A program made the translations under genes and the position numbers. A model generated the notes under the pieces. That model was not told where the DNA came from and ran no database searches. It was given only the letters and a program-made list of their open reading frames with translations. A DNA stretch of 64,000 nucleotides from an uncultured Bacilli bacterium (GTDB lineage: Bacteria > Bacillota_I > Bacilli_A > RF39 > UBA660), in the NCBI GenBank assembly GCA_947632085.1, contig CANRNY010000004.1, positions 1 to 64,000 on the forward strand. The letters are read 5' to 3'. Every line of letters begins with the position of its first letter. Position 1 is the stretch's first letter. Shown piece after piece: positions 25,292 to 35,087 of the stretch.

Positions 25292-26221
25292 ATGCAAAAT
25301 TTATTAATAACTAATAATCAAATATATGGCTATACTAATAAAGAATTTACTATACCTCTAACTCCTAAATTAGTTGACACCGCCGTCCTTCTTGCTCAAA
25401 CTAATTATCAAGTATCTAATCATTTAACATCAATAAACCCTAAATTAATAATTCCTTCAACTAAATCATTTTATGAAAATAAATTTAAATTATTTACTGT
25501 ACCTTATGCTAGTGATTTAATGCTTAAAGTGGGTTTAGAAAATAGGGAAGTATCTAATCTTCATGAATTAGTATGTTTATACAATGAATCAGGTCTATTA
25601 ATTGATCCTTTTAAAGTACCTATTATGTATGTTGATAAACCATTCTTATATGGTACTTTATCTTTTCAAATCCCCAATCTTTTAGCTGATGACTTTTTAA
25701 AACACATTCATTTATTTGTTAAATGGATAGAACTAAGTAAAAAGACAACTCCATTTAGTCCTGTTACTTATGCTCATGAAATAATGCATTTAGAACTAAC
25801 TCGTATAAAGGGTTCAATAGGTAATTATTTTCATAGTGAATTATTAAGTATTTTTATTGAATTAGTTTATGCTTATGAAAATAATCAAGATGGCATTTTA
25901 CTACGCCAAGTATTAATTAATCGTTTAAATTATTTTCTTTTTGAATTTGATAATTTATTTAAGTATTACTATGAAAAAGAAAAGGGGATAGATGAATATC
26001 AAGCTGCTATCTCTAGTAAATATCTTGTTTCAATTTTAATGGCCTTAAATTTATTTGATTTATATACTCATAGTAATAACTTATTAAAAAAGGAGATTAT
26101 TAATAAAATTCAGCAAGTCTTAGATGGTAATAAAAAACTAGAAGATATATTAAATGAGCTAGATATATCATATGATAATAGTTTAGATTGCAATATCTTT
26201 AAAAAACAATTACATCTATAA
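25292..26221 (+). CDS. putative HExxH metalloprotease, cytosolic
   Basis: 309 residues without membrane segments. AHEIMHLELTRIKGS (HExxH at 162-166) is followed by HSELLSIFIELVYAYE, in which E183 is near the spacing seen between the zinc motif and third ligand of M3-type peptidases. The rest is helical and unrecognised, including a C-terminal coiled region. ATG at 25292 follows AAGGAGG. Assignment as peptidase rests on one short motif. Confidence 0.55.
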   Translation: MQNLLITNNQIYGYTNKEFTIPLTPKLVDTAVLLAQTNYQVSNHLTSINPKLIIPSTKSFYENKFKLFTVPYASDLMLKVGLENREVSNLHELVCLYNESGLLIDPFKVPIMYVDKPFLYGTLSFQIPNLLADDFLKHIHLFVKWIELSKKTTPFSPVTYAHEIMHLELTRIKGSIGNYFHSELLSIFIELVYAYENNQDGILLRQVLINRLNYFLFEFDNLFKYYYEKEKGIDEYQAAISSKYLVSILMALNLFDLYTHSNNLLKKEIINKIQQVLDGNKKLEDILNELDISYDNSLDCNIFKKQLHL

Positions 26222-26226
26222 AACTA

Positions 26227-26235
26227 TGCTATAAT
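26227..26235 (+). promoter_or_regulatory. extended -10 promoter
   Basis: TGCTATAAT, 24 bases before the following ATG. Confidence 0.55.
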
Positions 26236-26258
26236 AACCATAGAAGGGACTATTATTT

Positions 26259-26741
26259 ATGTTTAGTATTAAAAATCTTTTTAAATCAAATAATATAAGT
26301 CATATTAATATTCATAAAAAAATTAGTGTTAATAAAATAATATCCGTCTTAAAATATGTTGATTTTACTGAAGCCATAATTCTTACTGATGGAATGGAAT
26401 ATAAACAATATGAAAAAGTATTTAAACAATATCGAGTAAATAAAAATAATATCAATTATGAAAATAATTATATTAAATGGTTTATTATTAACCAAGAACA
26501 AATTAATATTCTTACATATTTTCAAGAACCTATTACTCTATATATCTTTATAAGTCGTGATGAAGAAGTCAAACAAAAATTTCTTCAAAAACCCAACTTA
26601 CCATGGCGTCAAATAAAAAAATATTTTCATAATAACCAAATAGATATCATTATTGATTATGATAATTATGAAGAATCAACTTATATAGTTCTTAATTCCC
26701 AGTTATATGATAAAGAACAAATCAAAAAGTTATTGTCCTAA
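26259..26741 (+). CDS. hypothetical protein (160 aa)
   Basis: 160 residues, Asn/Ile/Lys-rich, no signal peptide or membrane segment, with aromatic-rich beta/alpha sequence (YIKWFIINQEQINILTYF). No family recognised. Own promoter and a shared terminator make it monocistronic. Codon use resembles its neighbours. Confidence 0.7.
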   Translation: MFSIKNLFKSNNISHINIHKKISVNKIISVLKYVDFTEAIILTDGMEYKQYEKVFKQYRVNKNNINYENNYIKWFIINQEQINILTYFQEPITLYIFISRDEEVKQKFLQKPNLPWRQIKKYFHNNQIDIIIDYDNYEESTYIVLNSQLYDKEQIKKLLS

Positions 26742-26760
26742 AACAATAACTCTTTTTATT
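26724..26760. terminator. bidirectional terminator between convergent genes
   Basis: AGTTATTGT-CCTAAA-ACAATAACT, a perfect 9-bp stem with A-run before and T-run after, at the ends of the convergent genes at 26259 (+) and 26756 (-). Confidence 0.85.
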
Positions 26761-28189
26761 TATGTACTAATACTAAAGTACCTTTATCAACATTATCAAA
26801 TACTTCTGGAGTAATTTCTGGTGGCATATTAATACAACCATGACTACCACCTGTATGGTAATAATCTACATCTCCAAAATGTCCATGTTGCCATTCTGCA
26901 TCATGAATACCTTCACCACCATTATATGGTCCAAAATAATTAACATAAGTTCTATAACCAGGACCAACTAAGTAAGTTTGTTTCTTTATCATATTAATTG
27001 TAAATAATCCTTCATCTGATGGTGTACTATCTTTACCTGATACGATATCAGTAGTTAAAATAACTTTACCATCACTAATTATTTCTAATTGTTGTAAGCT
27101 TAAATCAATATTAATTACTTTACCATCAATAACTTTACAATCACTCTTATTTATATATCCGTAATCATCACCAAGACTAACTAAATATCTAGTTTCATCT
27201 TCTGAATAAACTTTTCCACCTTCGTATTTAGAAACAACACGTTTTTGAAATCCATCCCCATCATATAAATAGGTATCATTTTGTAAATAAACAAAACGAT
27301 AAAAATCACCAAATAACATATAAGTTTCATTTACATAATCGCCAGATACATATCCATCTTTACCATTATAATCAATATGATACCAACCATTACTACATTT
27401 TTCTATTACTTTATATTTCCTATTACCACTTATTTGTCCAATCTTATTATAATCAGTACTATTACCATCTCTAACATTTAATACAGTAGTTGGTTCAATC
27501 GCAAGTTCAGCTTGTGGAATAACACTATATATAACATTATTAGCTTCATCATAATTAACATCTAATAATTGAATATAATCACCTGAAACAAAGCCAACTA
27601 TACCATTGTAATTTATTAAATACCAATTATCACTTGTTCTTCCGTATATACTTACTGTTGTTCCATTTCTCATCGTCTCTAATTTATCATAAGATGTACC
27701 AGGACCTTTTCTAATATTAAGTTCTGTTAAAGTAACTGCACGACCACAAATACCTACAATCTGAAAGTCTTGATTAAATGCTTTTATATCATTTACATTA
27801 CCTTCAAGTATATATCCATAATTATTAATTAGTGATACCTCTTTACTTAAATTTACTATATTTTCAGTAAATGTTACTTCTCCTTGGCCAACAACATAAC
27901 CAGGATTTTGTTCTGGATAAGTATAACCCATATTTTGACTACTTATCGTTTCTTGACTCTGTACTTCTGTTCCATCAACTACTTGAATAGTATCTTCAAT
28001 GATTAAATCATCATCTTCTTTAGCTGAAACTACATCATCCTGTTGAATTAAAGGAAATCTTGTTGTTGCGGATGTCTTACCAGTTGTCTTTATTAATCCG
28101 ACAGTTGATGAAATAACAAGTACAATATTTCCTGCGATAAACAATTTAAAAAGTTTATCTTTAAATTTTAAATTTTTCAAAAAAATCAC
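26756..28189 (-). CDS. L,D-transpeptidase (YkuD) with SH3-like domains
   Basis: 477 residues. N-terminal membrane anchor (about 13-32), an acidic linker, two bacterial SH3 domains (about 148-206, with LNIRKGPGTSYDKL, and 232-292, with LNVRDGNSTDYNKI), and a C-terminal YkuD catalytic domain (about 360-477) with GGEGIHDAEW and GSHGCINMP containing the catalytic His and Cys. YkuD enzymes make 3-3 cross-links in peptidoglycan or attach proteins to it; SH3 domains bind the wall. Located outside the membrane. Divergent from truB. Confidence 0.92.
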   Translation of the reverse strand: MIFLKNLKFKDKLFKLFIAGNIVLVISSTVGLIKTTGKTSATTRFPLIQQDDVVSAKEDDDLIIEDTIQVVDGTEVQSQETISSQNMGYTYPEQNPGYVVGQGEVTFTENIVNLSKEVSLINNYGYILEGNVNDIKAFNQDFQIVGICGRAVTLTELNIRKGPGTSYDKLETMRNGTTVSIYGRTSDNWYLINYNGIVGFVSGDYIQLLDVNYDEANNVIYSVIPQAELAIEPTTVLNVRDGNSTDYNKIGQISGNRKYKVIEKCSNGWYHIDYNGKDGYVSGDYVNETYMLFGDFYRFVYLQNDTYLYDGDGFQKRVVSKYEGGKVYSEDETRYLVSLGDDYGYINKSDCKVIDGKVINIDLSLQQLEIISDGKVILTTDIVSGKDSTPSDEGLFTINMIKKQTYLVGPGYRTYVNYFGPYNGGEGIHDAEWQHGHFGDVDYYHTGGSHGCINMPPEITPEVFDNVDKGTLVLVHK

Positions 28190-28210
28190 CTTTCTTAGAA
28201 AGACAAGCTA

Positions 28211-28239
28211 ATCTTACTACAAGGACTAAATAAAGTCAA
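28211..28239 (-). promoter_or_regulatory. promoter of the L,D-transpeptidase gene
   Basis: On the minus strand TTGACT, 17-bp spacer and TAAGAT, about 22 bases upstream of the start codon. Confidence 0.6.
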
Positions 28240-28267
28240 AAATAGATTCTAATTTTTATATAAAAAT

Positions 28268-28296
28268 TTGACTAAACTAATCCCATATATTACAAT
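28268..28296 (+). promoter_or_regulatory. promoter of truB
   Basis: TTGACT (28268-28273), 17-bp spacer, TACAAT (28291-28296), in the divergent region and about 35 bases before the start codon. Confidence 0.65.
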
Positions 28297-28330
28297 TTTA
28301 TCTGTAAAAACTTAAAAAAAGGTGATAAAT

Positions 28331-29185
28331 TTGCAAAACGGAGTATTAATTATCAATAAAGAAAAAGATATGACAAGTAGGGATGTTGTAAACATTCTAA
28401 CTAAAATTTTTAATACCAAGAAAATTGGTCATACAGGTACTTTAGATCCTATTGCTGAAGGTGTTTTAGTAATATGTATTGGTAAATGTACTAAATTATG
28501 TGATTTATTAACTAATAAATATAAGGAATATATAGCTACTATTAAATTAGGCATAGCTACAGATACCTTAGATATAACTGGTAATATTATTGCTAAAAAA
28601 GATTTTTCTTTAACTACTAATGATATCGAAAAAGTCTTAAAATCTTTTTTAGGTAAGAGTATTCAAGAAGTCCCTAAATATTCTGCTGTTAAAATAAATG
28701 GTAAAAAGCTTTATGAGTATGCTCGTTCTAATCAAGAAATTGTTTTACCAAAACGTGAAATCGAAGTAAAAAGTATTGAACTATTATCTTTTAAAGATGA
28801 TGAAATTACTTTTAAAACTATGGTATCTAAAGGAACTTATATTAGGTCATTAATTAATGATATATGTACTCAATTAAATACAGTAGGTACTATGTCATCA
28901 CTTATTAGAACTAAACAAGGAGAGTTTACGATTGAAAATGCTTATACATTAAATGATATAAAAAATAATAACTATCAATTATTAACAGTTGAAGAAGTCT
29001 TATCTAATTTAGAAACTATCAATCTAGATGATGATTTATATAAGAAAGTCAAAGATGGTGCTATTATAGATAAATTATTTAAGGATGATATTGCATGTCT
29101 TAAGTATCAAGATAAAGTTATTGCTATTTATAAGACTTACGCTAAAAATCCTAATCAAGCTAAACCATATATTATGTTTATTTAA
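28331..29185 (+). CDS. truB: tRNA pseudouridine(55) synthase
   Basis: About 284 residues from a TTG start at 28331 (AAGGTGAT lies five bases upstream; GTG at 28322 is inside that site and less likely). Motifs: GVLIINKEKDMTSRDVV, KIGHTGTLDPIAEGVLVICIGKCTK with the catalytic Asp (about 41), PKYSAVKINGKKLYEYAR, and SKGTYIRSLINDI. It converts U55 of tRNA T-loops to pseudouridine. The C-terminal part is the usual PUA-like tail. Near rpsO and pnp, its classic neighbourhood. Confidence 0.95.
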   Translation: MQNGVLIINKEKDMTSRDVVNILTKIFNTKKIGHTGTLDPIAEGVLVICIGKCTKLCDLLTNKYKEYIATIKLGIATDTLDITGNIIAKKDFSLTTNDIEKVLKSFLGKSIQEVPKYSAVKINGKKLYEYARSNQEIVLPKREIEVKSIELLSFKDDEITFKTMVSKGTYIRSLINDICTQLNTVGTMSSLIRTKQGEFTIENAYTLNDIKNNNYQLLTVEEVLSNLETINLDDDLYKKVKDGAIIDKLFKDDIACLKYQDKVIAIYKTYAKNPNQAKPYIMFI

Positions 29186-29209
29186 TAATTAAAAAGGGGG
29201 GTAATTATT

Positions 29210-30115
29210 ATGCGAACTGTTACTAATTCTTCTATGGAACAAATTATCAAATATGTTACATTTAATAAAATATATACTAATGAATTTATGCATAGTCTTC
29301 AAGCACATCTAATCAATGAAATAAATGCTGATAAGAATAAACCTTTTTATCGTGCTTATTTAAATATTGTCAAAGAAACCGCTAATTTAATTAATAGCTT
29401 AAATATAAAAGATCCTTTTACTAAATGTAGTTTCTTTTACTATCTTTTATGGCTTGGTATATTTAGTCAAGACCGATCATTTACCTTTAGCGATCAAAAT
29501 CGTATCTCGAATATGTCAGCTTTAGGAGCCGATATAATGCTTGGTAAATCAGCATGTTTAAATAATACTGACATGTTAAGTCGTGTTTTACGTGCAACTA
29601 ATACTGAATCATATATTATTGGTTGTGAAGTAGCTGATATTAAAGCTATACCATCTACCCAAGCTAAAACCTCTTCTAAATATACAACTCTTACTGCCAC
29701 CCAAAAAGAACCTAGCGAGTTATCACCTAGTAAAGAAGCCGAAAGCTTACTTGATTATGGTAATCATGCTTTATCTATCTTTGAATATCAAGGAAAATAT
29801 TATTTAGCTGATCCGACTAACTTAACATTCTTAAGTATAACTGACTTTCTTGAAGCTACTTATACAGGTGAGCGTATAACTGCTGATTTAAAACCAATTG
29901 TTACTTTAATGTTAGAAGATGTTGATGTTAAACATTTCAAAGATTTAATTATTGAGTCATTTGTTTTTAGTGATGAACCTGGAGTAGATATTTCTTTTAT
30001 CAATAATCATTCTAATACTAGTAAATTATTAGTTGCTGATAATATGGATCTTATTACTGATTTTCATCACCAAATAACCAAAGATATTGATACTGTTTGT
30101 AAAACATTAAAATAA
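29210..30115 (+). CDS. transglutaminase-like cysteine protease-fold protein, cytosolic
   Basis: 301 residues, no signal peptide. The pattern C116 (GKSACLNNTDMLSRVLRAT, helix start), H186 (YGNHALSIFEYQGKYYLAD) and D201 (LADPTN) matches the spacing and flanking sequence of the transglutaminase-like superfamily Cys-His-Asp triad. A similar arrangement is found in the 202-aa protein at 58363, although overall sequence differs. Cytosolic stand-alone members are poorly characterised, so substrate is unknown. GGGGGG-containing RBS upstream; inserted between truB and rpsO. Confidence 0.6.
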   Translation: MRTVTNSSMEQIIKYVTFNKIYTNEFMHSLQAHLINEINADKNKPFYRAYLNIVKETANLINSLNIKDPFTKCSFFYYLLWLGIFSQDRSFTFSDQNRISNMSALGADIMLGKSACLNNTDMLSRVLRATNTESYIIGCEVADIKAIPSTQAKTSSKYTTLTATQKEPSELSPSKEAESLLDYGNHALSIFEYQGKYYLADPTNLTFLSITDFLEATYTGERITADLKPIVTLMLEDVDVKHFKDLIIESFVFSDEPGVDISFINNHSNTSKLLVADNMDLITDFHHQITKDIDTVCKTLK

Positions 30116-30138
30116 AATATTATAAAGATAATAAATAC

Positions 30139-30167
30139 TTGCTATTTTAAATAATATCTGTTATATT
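30139..30167 (+). promoter_or_regulatory. promoter of rpsO
   Basis: TTGCTA (30139-30144), 17-bp spacer, TATATT (30162-30167). Confidence 0.55.
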
Positions 30168-30172
30168 ATCTA

Positions 30173-30225
30173 AGTAAGTTTATTCTTGGTTAGGAAGTCT
30201 CCGTATCCTTACTATGATTAAACGG
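30173..30225 (+). promoter_or_regulatory. putative S15 autoregulatory leader
   Basis: The rpsO leader can fold: AGTAAG (30173-30178) plus GGA (30193-30195) faces TCCTTACT (30206-30213) with a 14-nt bulge, and CCGT (30201-30204) can instead pair with ACGG (30222-30225) near the ribosome binding site. Alternative pairing just before rpsO is typical of S15-binding leaders in Firmicutes, but I cannot match the known consensus. Confidence 0.4.
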
Positions 30226-30250
30226 TTATAAATATAAAGGAGGAATTATA

Positions 30251-30520
30251 ATGGCAATTTCAAAAGAAAGAAAAGCAGAATTAATTAAACAATTCGGTAA
30301 GAATGAAAAAGATAGTGGAGCTACTGAAGTTCAAATCGCTATTCTTACAGAAGAAATTAATAATTTAACTGAACATTTGAAGACTCATATTCATGATTTC
30401 CATTCAAAAAGAGGACTTCAAATGATGGTTGGTAAAAGACGTAGTTTACTAGATTATTTAAAGAAAAATGATGTAGTAAGTTATAGAAAAACTATTGAAG
30501 CCCTAGGCTTAAGAAAATAG
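30251..30520 (+). CDS. rpsO: 30S ribosomal protein S15
   Basis: 89 residues, exactly the common S15 length. Contains [53 protein letters not shown] in outline (key motifs GATEVQIA, HxKDxHS-like and RRSLLDYL). Binds 16S rRNA in the central domain of the small subunit. Ribosome binding site AAAGGAGG. Followed by a terminator and pnp, the usual order. Confidence 0.98.
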   Translation: MAISKERKAELIKQFGKNEKDSGATEVQIAILTEEINNLTEHLKTHIHDFHSKRGLQMMVGKRRSLLDYLKKNDVVSYRKTIEALGLRK

Positions 30521-30530
30521 TAAAAAAGTA

Positions 30531-30557
30531 GGCACTTATTTTTAAGTGTCTTTTTTT
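30531..30557 (+). terminator. terminator between rpsO and pnp
   Basis: GGCACTTA-TTTT-TAAGTGTC stem (one G-T pair) followed by T7. Confidence 0.8.
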
Positions 30558-30579
30558 CGGAGAAGAGGCAAAGAAAAAG

Positions 30580-32817
30580 ATGAGTAAAAAAGTTTTTGAA
30601 TTAGATTTTCTGGGTAAGAAAATCACTATTGAAACTGGTGAATTGGCTAAACAAGCTAATGGTTCAGTTTTAGTAAGATACGGAGATACAGTTATTTTAA
30701 CTGCTGCTGTAATGGGACATACTCCTATAACTCAAGATTTTTTCCCATTAACAGTTTTATATCAAGAAAAATTATATTCAGTTGGTAAAATTCCTGGTGG
30801 TTTTATTAAAAGAGAAGGAAGACCTACTGATCAAGCTACTTTAACAGCTAGATTAATCGATCGTCCAATAAGACCTATGTTTGATGAAAACTTCCGTAAT
30901 GAAGTTCAAGTAATTAATACCGTTTTATCTGTTGATCAAGATAATTCACCAGAAATGGCTGCTTTACTTGGCTCATCACTAGCATTATGTATAAGTGATA
31001 TTCCATTTGATGGCCCAGTAGCTGGTGTTATTGTTGGTAAAATAGGTAAGGATTATATTATTAACCCTAGTGTTGAAGAATCTGAACAATCTTCTATTCA
31101 TTTAACTGTAGCTGGTACAAAAGAAGCTATTTGTATGGTTGAAGCTGGTTCTAAAGAAGTATCTGAAAAAGATATGTTAGGAGCTTTAATGTTTGGTCAT
31201 GAATACATTAAAAAGTTATGTGAATTCCAAGAGAAAATTGTTAAAGAAATTGGTAAACCAAAAGTTGAAGTTGAACTTGCTAAGGTTGATGAAAAACTTG
31301 AACAAGAAGTTAAAGAATTTGCAACAGAAAGAATGTATGAAGCATTATCTTCTGATAAACCGAAATTAGAAAAATATGCTGATATTGATGCTGTTAAAGA
31401 AGATACTTTAGAAAATTTTGCTGAAATTTATGGCGAAGCTGAAAATATAGATGAAATCTTAGCTCAAGTTAAGAAAGTTGTTGATAGTATTGAAGGCTTA
31501 GTAGTTCGTCGTATTGTTAATAAAGATAAGAAACGTATTGATGGTCGTGGAATGAAAGAAATTCGTCCATTATCAGCTATGATTGATTTATTACCAAGAA
31601 CTCATGGTTCAGCAGTCTTCACTCGTGGTGAAACTCAAGCCTTAGCAACAACCACTTTAGGTTCATTAGAAGAAAACCAAATTTTAGATGGCTTAGGTTT
31701 AGAAGACTCAAAAAGATTTATGTTACATTATAACTTCCCACAATTCTCAGTTGGTGAAGTAGGTCGTTATGGTTCACCAGGTCGTCGTGAAATAGGTCAT
31801 GGTGCTTTAGGTGAAAGAGCGTTACTACAAGTAATGCCAGATGAAAAAGAATTCCCATATACTGTCCGTGTTGTTTCTGAAATTTTAGAAAGTAATGGTT
31901 CATCATCACAAGCTACTATATGTGCTGGTTGCTTAAGTTTAATGGCTGCTGGTGTTCCAATTAAAGCTCCAGTTGCTGGTATTGCGATGGGCCTTATTAC
32001 TTCTGAAGATGGTAAAAAATATACTGTTTTAACTGATATTCAAGGTTTAGAAGATCATATGGGTGATATGGACTTTAAAGTAGCTGGTACTAGAAAAGGT
32101 ATTACTGCTCTACAAATGGATATTAAGATTAAAGGTGTAACGGAAAAAATCTTAAAAGAAGCTTTAGCTCAAGCTAAAGAAGCTCGTATGGAAATCTTAG
32201 ATTTAATGGAATCAGTAATTCCTGAACCACGTAAAGAATTATCTAAATATGCTCCTAAAATTGAAATCTTACATATCAATCCTGATAAGATTAAAGATGT
32301 TATCGGTAAGGGCGGCGATATGATTACTAAGATTATCTTAGAAGCTTCTCATGTTAGTTCAGTAAATGATGTTAACGCTGTTAAAGTTGATCTTCAAGAT
32401 GATGGAACAGTCTTAATTTATCATCAAGATCAAGACATTATTAATGCTACTAAAGAAATGATTGAAAATGTCGCTCGTGAAGTTGAAGAAGGTAAAGTAT
32501 ATACTGGTAAAATAGTTAAAGTCGAAGACTTTGGTTGTTTTGTTGAATTATGGCCAGGTTGCGAAGGTATGTGTCATGTATCACAACTTGCTTGGGAAAG
32601 AGTAGATAACCCTAAAAAATTATTTAAAGTAGGGGATGAGATTATTGTTAAAGCTGAAGGCTATGACAATCGTAATCGTTTAAATCTTTCTCGTAAAGCT
32701 GCCTTACCTAAACCTGAAAGAAAAGAAGATAAAGAATCTAAAGAAGATAAAAAAGATCTTAAAGAAGACAAAAAGAATAAAAAAGAAGATAAGAAAAAAG
32801 CTAAAAAAGAAGCATAA
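30580..32817 (+). CDS. pnp: polyribonucleotide nucleotidyltransferase (PNPase)
   Basis: 745 residues. Two RNase PH domains separated by a helical domain (about 1-550; second one with [16 protein letters not shown] and [15 protein letters not shown]), KH domain (about 560-615, with [13 protein letters not shown]) and S1 domain (about 630-700, with [20 protein letters not shown]), then a charged Lys/Glu/Asp tail (705-745). It degrades RNA 3' to 5' using phosphate and is a degradosome component. The acidic/basic tail is longer than in B. subtilis and probably disordered. Confidence 0.98.
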   Translation: MSKKVFELDFLGKKITIETGELAKQANGSVLVRYGDTVILTAAVMGHTPITQDFFPLTVLYQEKLYSVGKIPGGFIKREGRPTDQATLTARLIDRPIRPMFDENFRNEVQVINTVLSVDQDNSPEMAALLGSSLALCISDIPFDGPVAGVIVGKIGKDYIINPSVEESEQSSIHLTVAGTKEAICMVEAGSKEVSEKDMLGALMFGHEYIKKLCEFQEKIVKEIGKPKVEVELAKVDEKLEQEVKEFATERMYEALSSDKPKLEKYADIDAVKEDTLENFAEIYGEAENIDEILAQVKKVVDSIEGLVVRRIVNKDKKRIDGRGMKEIRPLSAMIDLLPRTHGSAVFTRGETQALATTTLGSLEENQILDGLGLEDSKRFMLHYNFPQFSVGEVGRYGSPGRREIGHGALGERALLQVMPDEKEFPYTVRVVSEILESNGSSSQATICAGCLSLMAAGVPIKAPVAGIAMGLITSEDGKKYTVLTDIQGLEDHMGDMDFKVAGTRKGITALQMDIKIKGVTEKILKEALAQAKEARMEILDLMESVIPEPRKELSKYAPKIEILHINPDKIKDVIGKGGDMITKIILEASHVSSVNDVNAVKVDLQDDGTVLIYHQDQDIINATKEMIENVAREVEEGKVYTGKIVKVEDFGCFVELWPGCEGMCHVSQLAWERVDNPKKLFKVGDEIIVKAEGYDNRNRLNLSRKAALPKPERKEDKESKEDKKDLKEDKKNKKEDKKKAKKEA

Positions 32818-32822
32818 AAAAT

Positions 32823-32862
32823 AAGGATTGTAACCTAATTGATTAGGAAACAATCCTTTTAT
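32823..32862. terminator. bidirectional terminator between pnp and the convergent gene
   Basis: AAGGATTGT/ACAATCCTT stem with an inner CCTAAT/ATTAGG stem, followed by TTTT on the + side. Confidence 0.8.
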
Positions 32863-32871
32863 TTTGCTTTT

Positions 32872-35016
32872 TTAAGTTGTTACATTAGGTGTGGCATTAG
32901 GTGTAACACTAGGTGTTGTATTAGTATTACCATTTGTTATTTCATTACTATCATTAGGAGTTGTTGCATCATTATCACTATAATAATCATTAACTCCAGA
33001 ACTATACATACCTGAAACGGTCTGGAAGAATGTACCTAATGGTGTACTATTATAAAGCTCATTATTAAACTTAGTTCGAACATCATTTAATTCTGTTTCA
33101 GTCAATGTTACAACACTACCTGTTGCTGAAGTATTAATATTAGATACTTCACTAGACCAATCTTCTGTAAATGTTAAATCAATACTTAAATTTTCTTCAT
33201 TAGAAACCTTAATTGAGAAAGCAAAAGATATTTTTAATCTATCATCATTTAATTCTTTATTATACTTAATCGTTCCAGTATAATCGCCATCTTCACTCTT
33301 GATTGTATAATTAAATTCTTTATTATTTTCATCCCATGCTTTAATATCTAAAATAATAGCATCTTCACCATTAGCAGTTACTGTTATCTTATGACCATCA
33401 GCATTATTAACACCCTTAATATCTATTTTATCTTCTTCACGTTTACCAGTTTCATCATTTTCAGAAACCGTATATATATAAACTTCAAATAAATTTTTAT
33501 CTTTAGAGTAATAATGGAATTCGAATTCTTGATCAGCATCAGTTAAACCATAACCAATAATTTCATTCTTATTACCATAAGTATAAATACTTACATATAA
33601 AGTATCATCACCAGTAATAATATCATCGACATTTATATCTAATGCTTTTTTAATATCATCAGCACTAGTATCTGTCATCTTAGATAATATTTCTATTGTT
33701 TTACTATCATTTTTAATTTCATCAATAATATATTTAACTGTTCTTCTTTTATTATCTAAATCTAAAACATATTTATTATTCGTAACTTTTAATGTTTCAC
33801 CATTTAAAGTAATACTAGCATCTTCTTTAGATAATTTACTTTCATCTATACTATCAACAAGTATTTTAGCCATTTTATCAGTTAAATAGGTTAAATCTTC
33901 ATTATTAACTTTATTATAATTATTAATTATTTGTTGAAAACTTGAAAATAATTCACTTACTTGTTGTTGGTCAGTTTCACCTGTATAAATAAGACCAATC
34001 TTACCACTTGTATCTCTATATGTTGAATATCTTTCATAATTTTTATTATCTTTAATATATGAATAAGCACTATATTCTAAGTTAGCTGGTGTCTTTATTG
34101 AATATCCTAATTGTAAATTATTCTTTTTAGGATCTATTCCAAAATTAACGCCATACTTATATCCTGAATAAGGTTGTAAAACTTCTAAATTAGAATCTAT
34201 TCCAAGTTCTATATCATATATTGCTTTTTCATGAACTATTTCATTAATAGATGAATTAATTTTTTTAAATGAAGTGTTAATTGTCGTTTCATAAACATTC
34301 TTTGGATCATTAAAGTAAGTTTTAAGAACATAAGGATAAATTACAAAGTATCCAACTAGTGCCAAGACTACTATAAATAACATTGTAAAAATTAATGGTA
34401 ATTTACTTTTCTTTTTAGGTAGTGAATCACTAGCAGCGACAAAACCAACATTTGTTAAATCAGCATCACTACTCATTGGTCTACTAGGACCAAATGTTCC
34501 GTTTCCTGTACTAGTACCTGTATTTGTTTGATTAGTAACTCCTATAGTATTTGGTTCTGGTGTTGGAGTAGCTTGTGGTGTACTTTGACCAACTCCATTT
34601 AATTGAGTAGGACCTTGTGCATTATTTATCGCTTGATTTGTTTGTTCTACTGGTTGAGTAGGTTGAATCGTTTGCACTGTTTCTGTCGTTGCTCCCATTG
34701 TTGGTGTTGCCTCAAGATTTGTTGGTTGTACTACAGGTTGTGGTGTAGGCCCTGGCGTAGATTGAACTGGCGCTTCAACAGGTTGAGGAGTAGGCTGTGG
34801 TGTTGGTACTGGTGCAGGCGCTTGAGTAGGTATCGTTGTTTGAACAGGTTGTGAAGCTGGAGTTGTCAATTGTGATACACTTGGTACAGCATCAGGTTGT
34901 ATTGTATTAATATTTTCCATAATTGAAGGTGTTTCCACCGGATTGTTATTTTGTATCGGAGTGTTATTTACAGAAGGGTTACTTCCCATTCCGTTATAAT
35001 TTTGTTCGTTCATCAA
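32872..35016 (-). CDS. large membrane-anchored surface protein, paralogue of the 36329 protein
   Basis: 714 residues. A disordered Pro/Gln/Thr-rich cytosolic head (1-200) is followed by a basic stretch KKKSK and one membrane segment (about 207-229), then a large extracellular domain (230-690) and a Thr/Asn/Pro-rich tail. Just outside the membrane, NVYETTINTSFKKINSSINE parallels VFKSHVNSAFKAVSKAIDE of the protein at 36329, and both contain a TVxxDIK-type helix and a VSIYT/INIWT strand in the same order. This indicates shared ancestry. No known domain is recognised. Confidence 0.75.
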   Translation of the reverse strand: MMNEQNYNGMGSNPSVNNTPIQNNNPVETPSIMENINTIQPDAVPSVSQLTTPASQPVQTTIPTQAPAPVPTPQPTPQPVEAPVQSTPGPTPQPVVQPTNLEATPTMGATTETVQTIQPTQPVEQTNQAINNAQGPTQLNGVGQSTPQATPTPEPNTIGVTNQTNTGTSTGNGTFGPSRPMSSDADLTNVGFVAASDSLPKKKSKLPLIFTMLFIVVLALVGYFVIYPYVLKTYFNDPKNVYETTINTSFKKINSSINEIVHEKAIYDIELGIDSNLEVLQPYSGYKYGVNFGIDPKKNNLQLGYSIKTPANLEYSAYSYIKDNKNYERYSTYRDTSGKIGLIYTGETDQQQVSELFSSFQQIINNYNKVNNEDLTYLTDKMAKILVDSIDESKLSKEDASITLNGETLKVTNNKYVLDLDNKRRTVKYIIDEIKNDSKTIEILSKMTDTSADDIKKALDINVDDIITGDDTLYVSIYTYGNKNEIIGYGLTDADQEFEFHYYSKDKNLFEVYIYTVSENDETGKREEDKIDIKGVNNADGHKITVTANGEDAIILDIKAWDENNKEFNYTIKSEDGDYTGTIKYNKELNDDRLKISFAFSIKVSNEENLSIDLTFTEDWSSEVSNINTSATGSVVTLTETELNDVRTKFNNELYNSTPLGTFFQTVSGMYSSGVNDYYSDNDATTPNDSNEITNGNTNTTPSVTPNATPNVTT

Positions 35017-35087
35017 AACTCACTTCTTCCTTATTATAAATATATCTATAATAGATTATATCATAAAGATTTCAATAAATACATCAA

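Noticed and set aside
34603-34854. Plus-strand Cys/Arg/Trp-rich open frame opposite the Pro-rich head of the 714-aa protein
   Set aside because: Composition is the complement of Pro/Thr codons; no ribosome binding site, and the minus-strand frame is clearly the gene.
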